From NCBI GenBank assembly GCA_914767715.1, contig OU612071.1, forward strand, positions 16,798,948 through 16,862,947: a DNA stretch of 64,000 nucleotides. Direction: 5' to 3'. A program made the translations under genes and the position numbers. The notes below the pieces were generated by a model that had not been told where the DNA came from, searched no databases, and saw only the letters and a program-made list of their open reading frames with translations. The stretch is from Membranipora membranacea (Eukaryota > Bryozoa > Gymnolaemata > Cheilostomatida > Membraniporidae). Of this stretch, positions 19,726 through 31,264 are shown one piece after another (positions within the stretch are counted from its first letter, which is position 1; every line of letters starts with the position of its first letter).

Positions 19726-22412
19726 TCACAATGAGATGGACAACACTTCGTTTAGGTTTCTTCGGTATGCTTCTTCAGCTTCCCCAGGAGATACTTTGTC
19801 AGCTAGTTGAATGCCATTGATAATAATCTAGAAAACAATAAAATCAAAGGTTAATTCAGCAAGGCAAGTGTATTTTGATATTTACCAACCAGGTCCAGAC
19901 CAGAAAAGATGGAAGCTGAACATTGTAATAATTATTCTTATACACATTGGAGAATGACTGTAGAGCTAAAACTTCAAAACCTTATGGATTCAATCATCTT
20001 GCCAATATAAGTACAACTGTAAAAGTCAGCAATGTGCCTTGCAGCTAGGATGATTGAAATAAAACAGGTTACCTTAATTCCAGTTGACAAAACAAGTTTC
20101 TCATTACTCTCTTGTCATTCAGATTGTGTTTGATCACAGAGTTAGAGTTAAAACCTCCAACTCCTTGATTTTATACGTATTTGAGGGCTCTATACGTGGT
20201 TGGACATCATATTTGTTTGCCGATGATAATGGATATTTCAATGTTACATACTCCCTTATTTGTATGTCTGACCACTAGAACACCCGTTTGAAGTGCTGGT
20301 ATGCTTACCTTAGACAAGGAGTTGAACCAAAACCAATCCTCTAGCGCAAATTTCCTGTTGGCTCACACTAATCCAGCTCGTGCACATCGGAGCACTACTT
20401 TCGTAAATTTGTCATCCTGATAATAAAAGACACATCAACATAAAATTTGCAACTTTAAATATTTGATAAGAGAGAACCAAAACAGAAAGTAGAGGTCATT
20501 TTTCTTAACATATTAGGTGTTATGTGTCCTTTGAGCATGTCAGGATAACTTCAAATTTATAATTCGGTGGTGGTGGTGATTTATATTAAAAGTCAGTTAT
20601 TTCTCACCTGTTTATCACCAATCAATATTGGAGACATAGCAGCTCTCTTCAAGCGAGACATGGCCCCTTCAGTACCTTTTATAAATGTAGCTTCCTCATC
20701 TCCAGCTGCACACTTAACTGCTAGTTCTTGTAGCATTATCTGTAATATGAATAAAATAGGAGCATTGTCAATGGAACAACTCAGTCAGGGGTCTTTCAAT
20801 CAGAGTGTGACTGTGTGATGCACTCATTCAAATATCGCTCGTTTGGTCTTTCAAGTAGAGAAACTTGTTCCCAAATCACTCACTCAGAATGTATATAGTT
20901 TGTCAATTGGAGAGGGAGAGAGACCCTCGCAATTTTCATTTTAGCTATGTTTAATTGTTTCATGATTTGTCATGATGGGGTATTTTATATATTGGCTATT
21001 CAGTCTGGTGACGAGGAATTCTGGTGAGTTTTTTTCCCAAGAATGAATGGATAAATAAGGGAAAGCTTTAAAAACACAAGATGACTAAACTGGGACAGGA
21101 AAGAAATTCAATATTGAACACCTTTGAAATTATGAAGAAATTGTCGTTCATTGTAGCTGAAGGATATGTTGTGTGGCACAGGGCCCTTGAGTGATTCTGA
21201 CACTCCATGCCGGATTCCACGGAGCATTTGACTAGTCGGCTCAGAATCGGTCAGCTGTAACAATGTGGAGGGAGTTGATAATAAGTTGGTGGTATACCAA
21301 GTGCTGTTGTGGCCACTACTTATTCAGAGATTTAAGAGAGTGATCAATTAATCGAGACCATGAGTTTGCTAACTTCAATGTCTAGATTCTAGAATAACAC
21401 ATTAAACGGTCTTTATGCAAGCAATTTAATTTTTTTTATAATTACTGATATAGGATAACTTTGATGAAAAATAGTTTTGTGTTCACCTTCCAAAAATAAC
21501 AGAAAAGTTTTGTATCCTGGATGTTGATATTTATGGTATAAAAATAAAGCTCTGATCAGTCATTTGAGAGGCAAAAGGAGTGAAAACAAATTTGTATTTC
21601 AAATACTCTTTTAAACATAAACTCGAAAAAAAATGATATGGATGGACAAGTGCTGCAAACTGCTCAGGATTTAAGTAGCAAGAAAAGGATTATTCAAACC
21701 TGATACATATTGTATTTCATGACAACTGAACTCTAATGTTGATAATGCCTAAGGAGTGGGATTATGACTGTAATAAAACAAAATACTTAGTGCAAACTGA
21801 GAATCATACCTTGAAATTATCATAGAGTACCAGTTTTTTGATAGAAACTTTAGCCGGACAGTTCATCTTCATCGTGTTCTGAATGCGTATACGTCGTTTC
21901 ATTGGATCAGGGTGATCCTAGAAAAGAAAAATTTCTTATCTTCATCAACTGTTGTTGTACAAGCAGCATGATTGAGGTGTTACTATCTGTAGTCATCTCT
22001 TTGTCAAAAAATATTTCACACATACACCTTTTGGAACAATAAATTAGTCAGATGCTGCAATAATCCAATTGATCACATCACAGTACAAAAGCTTCGATCT
22101 TCAATTCTACTCTTACTCTAGGGTATATTTCTACAACCAGACTCAAAGCTTTTTACCCTGGTTTCATTCTACCCAGCTACTTTATTACACAAAACGAACA
22201 ACATAACTGACAACTGAACACCATATACATGTATCTATATATACATATATTATTACTCACAACTTTTTGTTTGCAACTTGCAGTACGCTGCTCACAGAAA
22301 CCTGGCCTTCTTTTCTTCCCATGCCTGCAATCCAGATACTGTAACCCCACAACCGAAAAAGACTGGTGCACTCCGTCAATTCTCTCAATATTTATTCTCT
22401 TTTGCAGGAGCC
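19726..22412 (-). CDS. CaRF/ALS2CR8-like gene, five exons, with an in-frame TGA
   Basis: Exons 22412-22261, 21917-21810, 20739-20608, 20416-20309 and 19827-19726 join in phase 0 with GT-AG borders. The first is entered in phase 2, so upstream exons are missing. The second carries K-R-R-I-R-I-Q-N-T followed by N-C-P-A-K-V-S-I-K-K, the basic Cys-Pro-Ala pattern I associate with CaRF (calcium-responsive transcription factor) and related transposase-derived DNA-binding proteins. The first has D-C-R-H-G-K-K-R-R-P. The last ends at TGA 19726-19728. In the fourth exon a TGA (20363-20365) interrupts an otherwise clean frame (L-V-stop-A-N-R-K-F). So this is a pseudogene, an edited or polymorphic allele, or a sequence error. 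Family assignment is from memory. Confidence 0.55.
20783..20915. mobile_element. partial MITE copies (TCTTTCAAT family)
   Basis: GGGGTCTTTCAATCAG and then GGTCTTTCAAGTAG begin two overlapping fragments. The second continues TTCCCAAATCACTCACTCAG and TATATAGTTT, as in the fuller copies at 30241-30399 and 35477-35642. The far terminal repeat is missing. Confidence 0.6.
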
Positions 22413-22720
22413 CTACAAGGAAAATAATTCAAGTATGATTTGTTAGTATTTGGTAGGCAACTATAGCCCCCAGCCCACAAGTAAATAATATTTCAGAGAA
22501 TTACAACTCTTGATTTACAATACCCAATAATAACTAAGTTGCAACCATAGTAATTAAGTTCCAACTATAGATGAATGTGAATTCACCAAATTGTCTATTA
22601 TTCTCTTTTGTGATATACCCATCCTAGGGTCACCAGTACCAAACTTTGGTCCACTCCTAGCTTATTGCAATTCTAATATGTAGAACCTATCTATCAATTT
22701 AATTCTTCATCATAGGCATT

Positions 22721-23115
22721 CTACCTCGGCTCATCAGTGTTACGGGATTGTGAATGTTTATTTAGCAGGCCCCCTACTTTGTTTGTCTGCTTGAGATTCA
22801 CCTTTAATGTCTGATTCACCCAAAATTGTGGTGAGCACAGGAAGGTTGTCAACAAGGTCAAGCGGTGTTTGTGGTTCTGTCTGCTCATGGAAAGGCAATC
22901 AGCATTGGTGTTAGTTTCCCCATTTTTGTGTTTGATGTCATAGTTGTACGGCTGAAGCAATAGTGACCAGCGACCTAGTCTGCCCTTAGTGTCATTTATG
23001 CTTTTCAACCACTTGAGGCTAATGTGGTCAGTGAGCACCAAAAAGTGTTTATCTGCAAGGTAATGTTTGTATTTCTCTACTGCTGTAACCAGGGCTAGTC
23101 CCTCCTTATGTGTTA
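22721..23115 (-). mobile_element. Ty3/gypsy retrotransposon fragment: RNase H and pol spacer
   Basis: The minus-strand frame reads H-K-E-G-L-A-L-V-T-A-V-E-K-Y, then V-L-T-D-H-I-S-L-K-W-L, then G-R-L-G-R-W and the diagnostic N-A-D-C-L-S. These are the RNase H domain and its downstream A-D-x-L-S motif of Ty3/gypsy elements. The frame stops upstream at about 23105 and there is no adjacent reverse transcriptase or integrase, so it is a truncated relic. LTRs were not found. Confidence 0.85.
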
Positions 23116-26038
23116 TAGAATAATTTTTTTTAAAAAACAGTAGTATAGATCAGAATATCAGAACAACAGAAAGTAAGCTGGGTTTGGTGGAATAAGGTAT
23201 AAATAGATGTCACTAGTTTTTAGGCCTTAGCAACTTGATTCCTTGGTCTTTAACATGTTGTTATAGATGAGTGAGGTATTACTATTTGCTATGTCATTTG
23301 CCATTTAAAAAAGATATGAGGCTGAATTTAATACTCTAACGGAACATAATTAATATTTTGCATGACTTGCTTGGGCAGTTTCATAGCTCAATTGCCTAAA
23401 AATTACATCACTTGATAATAATGATTTAGAATTTTTGACCATTACAGGCAGTGGTGTGAGAGATTATATTATTTTACCAACAGGCTAGGTGATGCAGACC
23501 AATTAATTAAACCAGAATGTCAAACTTCACCTAGAACAAAATTATTTTCATGACATTATTTTTGGCTGAAGATGGCTCCATCCATAACAGTTCTATTATT
23601 TAAAAAGATCAAACCAAATCTGGGGCTGATAAATAAAGGTGTTTCTATTATAAATGTTGTAATTACAAAATAAGATTAAATCTTCATAAGCAGGATTAGC
23701 TTCCTTACACAAACATAGAACATATATGTCAGGCAGCTTGGCAATTATTTTTGCTGGTATGAATGGAAATAGAACAATATCATTGATTACACCCATGCCT
23801 GCACCAAAGGTACCAGAGACATGAGGATGTTTCATACCCAATAAACAAAACAAACAGTGTCTCAGATGTTTTAGGTATCTTAGATGATAAACAACGCTCA
23901 AATTTAGATAGTGCAAAGCAATAAAAGCTTGCTCTTGGCTTTCTCCAGATTACCAATCATTGTGAGAGTGAAGTAGATTGCTCTACCTGTTTTAATATTA
24001 ATGCTATATCCTTAGTTTCACCTGTTTGGTGAGGGAATAGTGTTCCAAAAGATTATCGTAATTTTATCCAGCCTTTTTCACTTAGAAGATTGGTGTGCAT
24101 ATTCACACAACCATCCACCCCTACCCCCATCATCCCAGTCAATTTTTCTTCCTATAGAAAGATAAGGGCAAATATATGTTTATTCAATTGCAGCGGATTC
24201 CTGAAGCTCTATGCATCTAAGCATTTGCCGTGTCCAGTGTTTCCTTTGGTCAATGAGAAACCTATTTTCCTAAATACGTACCAACACTTATGTTGAATAT
24301 TGGTGTGATTATTCGCTTGGAAATGAAGATAACCTGCATCCTACAGCTGAGTCAAAACAAGATATAAATCCGTTAGTCTGCACAATGTAATTTTAATTTC
24401 TTCATCACGCACCTACCACCAACCAGATAAGTAGAGATTCTACTGAGTGCAAAAATATTTCGCTAGCTTGGGGATAATTTTTTGTGACAATACACCAATG
24501 ATGATTGGGAAAGTTAAAGCAGAGATTCATGACATTGATACAAATTGACGAATTTTAGGAAATAAGCTTGCATTTATTTTGACAGAATGTTGTACTGCTA
24601 CAGGTGGAAAACTTTTGCCTTGCAACCTGAAATCCCCCAACAATACTACAGGATTTAGTTACTTGAAAGCTACCAATGAGTGGAAATGAAGTAAGAATTA
24701 TCTCTTCTAACCTGAACAAAACCTCTATATACGACAAGGATTTGAATGATGTGGCCAAATATGACTATTAGAATGCCTAGGCTGTTTATACAAAATTTCA
24801 TATGTTTCACCATCACACCAACACATTTCAATGGTCTGCATACAACTCTCACATCGAAAAAATCAGGAAAATTTATTCCCTCTCCACACAATATTCATCA
24901 TCAATGGTCACCCAGTAAATAAAAGTGCATCATTTATTTCAGCATGATATTTTGTAGACACTGACTATTGAACCGCTATGGCATGCTCATGCTCTATCCT
25001 GCATAATTCCAGCAAAAATAAACTTGCTTAATCACATTTTTTGAACTCAATTAGGGTATAAAACATAACACAACACCTCAATTCCTTGTAACGGCTTTAA
25101 ATTACAGACCCTGGAATTGGTATGGGATGATGCTGATGGAGACCGGCCCAAATATAAATGTACAGTTTGAGTGTAGCCTTGCTAGAAAAAAAAATAGCGG
25201 ATGAAAACAGCTGTGAAACTAACTAATTATGATAAAGATAAGGAAGTAGCTCTGCTGGTTTGATTGCATGCCCTTCACACACAGGATCGTTTTCCGCTTC
25301 AGTCTTCTGACTAATGGATTCTGTAGATGCCCAGGTGGATCCGACCTGCCTGCAAATTTTGTACTGAATTTGGCAGCTTGATTTCTCAGTATTTGAGCTG
25401 AAACAGACCTCGTGATTTTAGCCAACATTCTAAGACTGCTAAACAGGTATATAAACCAGCTAACACACATTGAAAATTGCAATTGTTGCTCTATGTGAGT
25501 AGATGGGGTGTATTCATAGGTAGGTAAGCAGGTAAACTTAGGAAAAGAAAACCTTATCATGCCATAATAGCATGAATATGCATTGACTCTATTTATGTTT
25601 ATCTCAGGGCGCTAAGGGGGTACATCGACATTTTACTGCTACTTCCGCTTTTATTGGCAAATTTCTTTACGTTATAATGTTCAGAGCTCATCAAATAATT
25701 CAAAACTGAAACATGTGAGTTATTCCTCAGCATAATGGTCTGCCTCAAAACATACCTCAACGTCAATGGGCAAGGCTAGAAAACACAGCCTCCTAACATC
25801 ACAAGTTCTAAATTGGTTGCAGAGAATTTTGACTTTTCTTATTATTCCATACACAGACAATCAACCAAAATCACATATTTTCTTGACTGTTAACAGTTAA
25901 ATCAAGCTCTAGTTCCTACCGCCTAGGACTCCCATGTGATCTTTTAATCACTATAAAATATTGCTCGCAGCAATTTACCACCCTACGCAATAAGTTGACC
26001 GAAATATTCAATCCAAGGTTGATTAAAAGGCTGATAAA
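23116..26038. other. gene-poor stretch
   Basis: No domain is recognised. One acceptor-like site (near 25350, minus) opens a polar frame of about 42 residues ending in TAG, too little to call. The frame at 23596-23916 (minus) may be decayed retroelement sequence, but I cannot show it. Confidence 0.5.
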
Positions 26039-26039
26039 A

Positions 26040-26278
26040 TCAAATGTCTTGTCACATGCCACATACTGAAACATGGGCGCCAAAATTCATTGCCCTAGTA
26101 GCGAGGCTGCAACATCTGTGCCAGGTTGCTCTCTGTTTGCAGGCAGGTTGGAGCACAGCACTGGGGGCCAACCGAACCCCAGTAGTCGATGGACCGCAGT
26201 GGGATTCGAGCCCTCAACCTTCAGCATCTGCATGCTAAAGGTGTGGTGCTCTAACCAACTGAGCCACCTCCTACTCAA
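26040..26278 (-). mobile_element. tRNA-derived SINE, intergenic copy
   Basis: On the minus strand it has the A box TGGCTCAGTTGG...TAGAGC, the B box GGCTCGAATCCC and the same body (CTGCGGTCCATCGACTAC...) and tail (TTTTAATCAAC) as the copies in genes A and B. The anticodon-arm position again holds an elongated stem. It is diverged from the gene copies by roughly a fifth, by eye. A body fragment without a head recurs near 26735-26780. Confidence 0.85.
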
Positions 26279-26289
26279 AGTATCAAACA

Positions 26290-28460
26290 CAGTAGGGATC
26301 GGATATGATGTCCCTCAAATGATATTGTTAATCAAAGTTTCCTGCTTGTTAGTTTTTTTCCCGAAAAGGGCTGGAATCTCTAAAAACTGCCTCCAAATTG
26401 TTAAAAAAAAAATTTCTGGGAGAGGCCCTTACCCCCTAGGATGAAGGCACCCATTCCGCCTGGCTCTACCACTTGAAAACCAATGGATACACACCTGGAT
26501 ATTCCCTATTCTGTACCTCAAGTAAAATTTGTCCAAAAAGTGGTGCGGCCAATTGGTATGCTCCCGAACAAAAAGAGGCCAAAGCAGAAAAAAAGGTTTG
26601 CCACGCATGATCTGATGCATTTACATTAGAGAGAAAGCTGTAATTTGTCTCAATCAAAAATTAGTGTGCGAGTTTAAATAGTACATAACATTGCATGGGC
26701 TATTCATATTCAAAGACAGGGAAATAATTTGATGCAAGGCTCATTTCAGTTTACAGGCAGGACCGAGCACACTCAGTGAACTCATATGGTGTGAGAGTTC
26801 ATCCACCACACACTCCATGAAAATGCCCTCAGCTCATCCATTTTTTTGCCTCAAACCCATCTCTATAGTTTTGCGAGGGAAATAATAATTATGAAGGGCT
26901 TGCCATAACTCAGTTAGCTGTCACAATCCAATCTGGTTACTTACATTGCATTGAGATTATTTTGTTGCATCGCTCTGCTTAAACCCTATCCCCCTCCTTG
27001 GAAATTGATATCATGCTGTGGATGGGCACACCACAGAAACCAACAACACCTTTCACAGCATGTGGCAACAAATTCAAACTTGATACAGTAGGATTCACTC
27101 ACCAGCTTCCATATATCTTCCAAACTGTCACCAAACGATTTCTCCTGAGAAAATATAAAGAACTGAAGCTGATGTTCTGTCTAGTGCTGCCTTAGATGGT
27201 CTCTTGCTAACGTCTCATTAGTATGATATGATACTAAATCCATTATGGCAGTCAGTCCAACACAAAATCCAATGCTTTTGTGGCAGCTTATGTTGCAGTT
27301 AAGAATGGGTTTGTCTCTCTTTATCATATACTAATGGGTACTAGGAAAATAAAAATGAATGTTCACTCTTGAAGAGCTTAATTACAAATGACATAGAGCA
27401 CAATTTACAACACACCGATGGAGTGAAAGTGAAAGCACTACATGTGCGCAGGGATGCGCTTTCACTTTACCTTTAAATCTGTACTTGACCTATATTTTGA
27501 ATTCTATGTCATTCAGCATGCACCGAATTTCCCCACTTCCCTGTCATTGTCTGGCCCGAGTTTTGCTATGTTGCATTGAATATTTTCCGAGACCGAACTA
27601 TAGATCCCCGTGTGATGTGATAGTACTTAGGCAATATTGGCAAGCCCCGCCCAATTTCCAACTACCAGCGTTATTTAAATACCATCGTGTAGTTCCAATA
27701 TTAATCCGATATTATATACCTAAATTCAATCAGTCTAGTTTTGAGATATATAGCTAAAATCCTAATCACCGAATGAGAGTCTCCCAAATAGAACTGAAGA
27801 TGTTTTAGAGACCAGGCTAAATATCCAACCATTCTATAAACAACATGGACGGATTGGTATTGATAGCAAGGGTAAACTATGCCCTTGTTGATAGTAAAAT
27901 AAAGTCCAAGAGGGCTCTATCAAACTGATTATTTTGTAGCAAAGCAGAGGGTTCCTGTCTTGGTAGAGTACTAAATTTGGCACACATGGATTACTCTTCA
28001 GGAGATTATTTTATTCAGGTATTTACAAAATGAATTATATCAAATTCAACCCAACTATCCACAATTGGCATGAGATGAAGAGGATGCAAAAAGTTAGGCC
28101 CACTAGTCAGGTACTACTACTAACTACTACTTGCTTGTAACTAATATTAGTTATTCATTGGCACAAAAAGCAATGAGAATATTCTATTCAAGATGCTATT
28201 GATTTGTTGGTGCTACTTTTGCTAGATAAGGTCACAGCAGGGAGAATGGTCACAGATATCTGCTACATTTTAGGTGGATGTCTGGACTAAAAATAAAATG
28301 TTAAGTAAGGGTCTAATAATCTAGTAGTTTAGATATAGGTATCTACCTAACAAGTTTAGGCAGTGTGTGGCTAGGGCACGGCATCTTATCAACATACCCT
28401 CATAGTTACCAGCATTTGCACTAGGCAGCGAACATAGGCTAAGCATTTGTTTGTTGGCAC
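26290..28460. other. gene-poor stretch
   Basis: A minus-strand frame at 26466-26657 has protein-like composition and a possible donor, but no partner exon or known motif. A short inverted repeat (AAAGTGAAAGC / GCTTTCACTTT) flanks 27426-27475. The 30-base segment at 28076-28106 recurs at 29121-29151, just outside the inverted-repeat element. Confidence 0.4.
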
Positions 28461-28467
28461 TGGCACT

Positions 28468-29119
28468 ATGGCCATCATAAGGCCACGTGACTTTGATATA
28501 GCCTGTGATTTTTGTCAGTGGGTGGGGGAGGGCGAGAAGAGAAGAATGAGTATAGGGGGGGGAACCATCAATGTAGTCTCATGATACTTTTTCGATGTGT
28601 TTGTGTGGGTATCTATATATAAAGACATAGATATATATAGATACCCACACAAAATTGAAAAAAAAACACATCGAAAAAGGCATTACGAAATGAAGTACAC
28701 CTATGCTGTAGTATGTTGGATAGGCCCTGGGGGCCGATGTCAGGGAGACATGCCCCAATGCACCTATGAGAGTTGTGTAACAAAAGGCCTTTTGTTTGGT
28801 GAACAAAGGAGTACAATGGCAGGCAAAGTGTGCTTGTCTGAATGCATGTTGGATTCATGTGATTGCATGCTGGGGCGCGTGTATGCTAGGCTCAGCTCTC
28901 TACTTTTGCTACACTCATTTGTGGGTATACACAATCCATCCGCTGCTACGATATGTAGGAACCACTGGTAAAGGGTATTTCACAACTGTACTTTATTTTG
29001 TAATGGGATCATGAGATTACATTGATGGTTCCCCCCTATCTCTTTCACTCATCTCCCACCCTCACCCACTGACAAAAATCACAGGCTATATCAAAGTCAC
29101 GTGGCCTTATGATGGCCAT
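28468..29119. mobile_element. 652-bp foldback/MITE-like element with about 115-bp terminal inverted repeats
   Basis: The left end ATGGCCATCATAAGGCCA is repeated inverted at the right end (29119 leftward). The match continues imperfectly for about 115 bases through TGACTTTGATATAGCCTG, a G-rich tract and CATTGATGGTT. A second nested palindrome (about 28588-28680, TTTTTCGATGTGTTT ... AAACACATCGAAAAA) lies inside the left half. No transposase frame is present and I could not define a target-site duplication, so it is probably a non-autonomous DNA element. Confidence 0.8.
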
Positions 29120-31264
29120 GAAGAAGATGCAAAAAGTTAGGCCCACTATCTAGTTGTCTAGTCAAATTTCTGGGGAATACTCATCCAAGGTATATAATGG
29201 GATAACATAAAGAATTGATGGCGGCACTTTGTTTTAAAATCCTGTCTACGGGTCGATATTCAATCCTTACCAAGGTCTATGTGATTGTGACAGAATCAAG
29301 AATTTTGTATCATTCTAAAGTTCCCATTCTAGTTTAGATTACTGCTCTACAGGTTCATAACCAGCCTTTGGCCCACTGAATTTCACTGAAACATGATGAG
29401 TGGGTAGGCCTAGTAGAAGGTACTGTTTTTTATTATTAAGATGAAAATAGAATAGTACCTTCCCATCTCAACTTTGAGTGGAAATCAACAGGCTGTACGT
29501 TAGCCAAGAGCGGTATATGAACTTAGACTGAAACTGAGAATGATACCAAATATCTGATTCTTTTACCCTGGTTATGCATTGTTTAGCATCCGCTACGAAA
29601 TGACGGATGGATCTTTAACTAGTTGGCCTTTAATTGTAAACAAATGGTAGAAACGAATTATACCAGCTTACTATTTGTGTTATGCTGTCTCTGATAAGAG
29701 TACTGTCTGTCAATATGATTTGTTGTTACGTTGAGTCAAGCATGTTTGACAACTTGTTGTGTTATCATGTTTGTTTCATCACTGCCCAACAGCAACACTC
29801 ACCCCACTAATCTTTATTGAGTGTCCAGTTACTTGGGTGCTCCAATGTTGACCTTGCTGATGGTAGTAGCCTTTCATTATCGAACACATTCCCTGCAATC
29901 AGATTGGTGATGTGGTTGATAATGAAATGCTACTAACATCAAGCCTGGCAGCATTTGGACACTTGAAGTAGATTTCCAGTTGTGGAAGAATATACCCACG
30001 CTTTAAATTATGTACTGAGGTATTACTGAAGGCCAGTAGACCATGAAAAATGTCTGGTCACCAACCGTTTACGTGGCTAAAAAATTGTTTTGCCCCTCCC
30101 CACAGAGATGTTTACAACTTTATATGCTTCTATAACATGGGATATCCTATCAAACAGTGGTGGATTTAGAAGGTAGGTGTCCCTCCTCGCAAATAATTCT
30201 GAATTTACAGACCTGAGTGTTGGTATGAGAGGGTACAGGGGGTCTTTCAATTAGAAACAGACAACAATTCAATCTATTCGCTCACTCATTGAGTGAGCGA
30301 TACCTGCTAGGCTCTCACTTTCAAATCGCTCAGTCATTGATGTAACTATATATATTTTGAGTGAGTGATTTGGGAACAAATTTGTCTAATTGAAAGACCA
30401 AGTGAGTGATAAATATTAGCGGTGTGATGGTGATAATTTGCTTTAGTAAAGCATAAATCATTCTAATTTAAAGTCCCCCCTGGATCTCCAATTTGTTTTT
30501 TTTTGTGATTGTTGCTCAAGTGTACTACTTCAAATAACTTGATCCGAAATGTTTCAACGTGAATTTTATCCCCTGGTAGCCAAAGACATATATCCACCCC
30601 TGAAATTATGGGCCTAATATAATATAATTCATTACCAGTAAAATGTCAAATCAACTGCACTCATTGTGAAGGACTGTCAAGTTTCATACAATGCAAATTT
30701 CACTCTCTACTGAGATTAACAAGGATTGGATATGAATTAAATTATAAGTAAATCAATTTTTCATGCTGACAATGTAAAAACGTTGTATTGACCTATTGTA
30801 TTTTGTGGTATTGAACCAGGATAATACATTCTATTTTTAAATTATATTAGTGCAATTTCAAGTGAACAACTATGCTGCTACGATCTAAAATATTACTTCA
30901 ATGAAATCATTCACCGTGCTTATGACCCAATAAACTTTCGTCACAAATGTGGTACCTAGCCATTTGCAGTGTAAACTGAGCCGCGCATGATTTACCGACT
31001 GTATTATCATGAGACCCCCCCCCCCCAATTACATGTCACTTTTAAAAAGTTTCCCTATGAGCAACAAAACTGTGCCCATTGTCTTGTATTGCTCACAATT
31101 CAGTTGATTCTGTTGATTGATTGAAACCTCATCACATTTGAAGAGCTCTTTTGATGAGCAACAGAACTATGTCACTTGTCCAATATTGCACACAACCTTA
31201 AAATAGGTTTTCATTGGTTGATTCTTTCAATTGATTGAGACCTGATTGTTATTGTCACTTGAAG
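29120..31264. other. gene-poor stretch upstream of the ARM-FN3 exons
   Basis: It contains the MITE at 30241-30399 and a poly-C run at about 31015-31026. Upstream exons of the ARM-FN3 gene should lie here or further left, but I could not identify them. Confidence 0.4.
30241..30399 (-). mobile_element. MITE with TCTTTCAATT terminal inverted repeats
   Basis: The element begins GGTCTTTCAATTAGA and ends TCTAATTGAAAGACC. The interior repeats CTCACTCATTGAGTGAGC-like palindromes. In reverse orientation it aligns with 35477-35642 over its length. It has no coding capacity. Confidence 0.75.

Noticed and set aside
28597-29014. Overlapping plus- and minus-strand open frames inside the inverted-repeat element
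   Set aside because: They mirror each other because of the nested palindrome and show no transposase motif.
30104-30172. Exon-like segment with good acceptor (CCCCACAG) and donor (AAG|GTAGGT)
   Set aside because: The frame does not resemble armadillo sequence, and the right end reads into repeat-like sequence leading into the nearby MITE.
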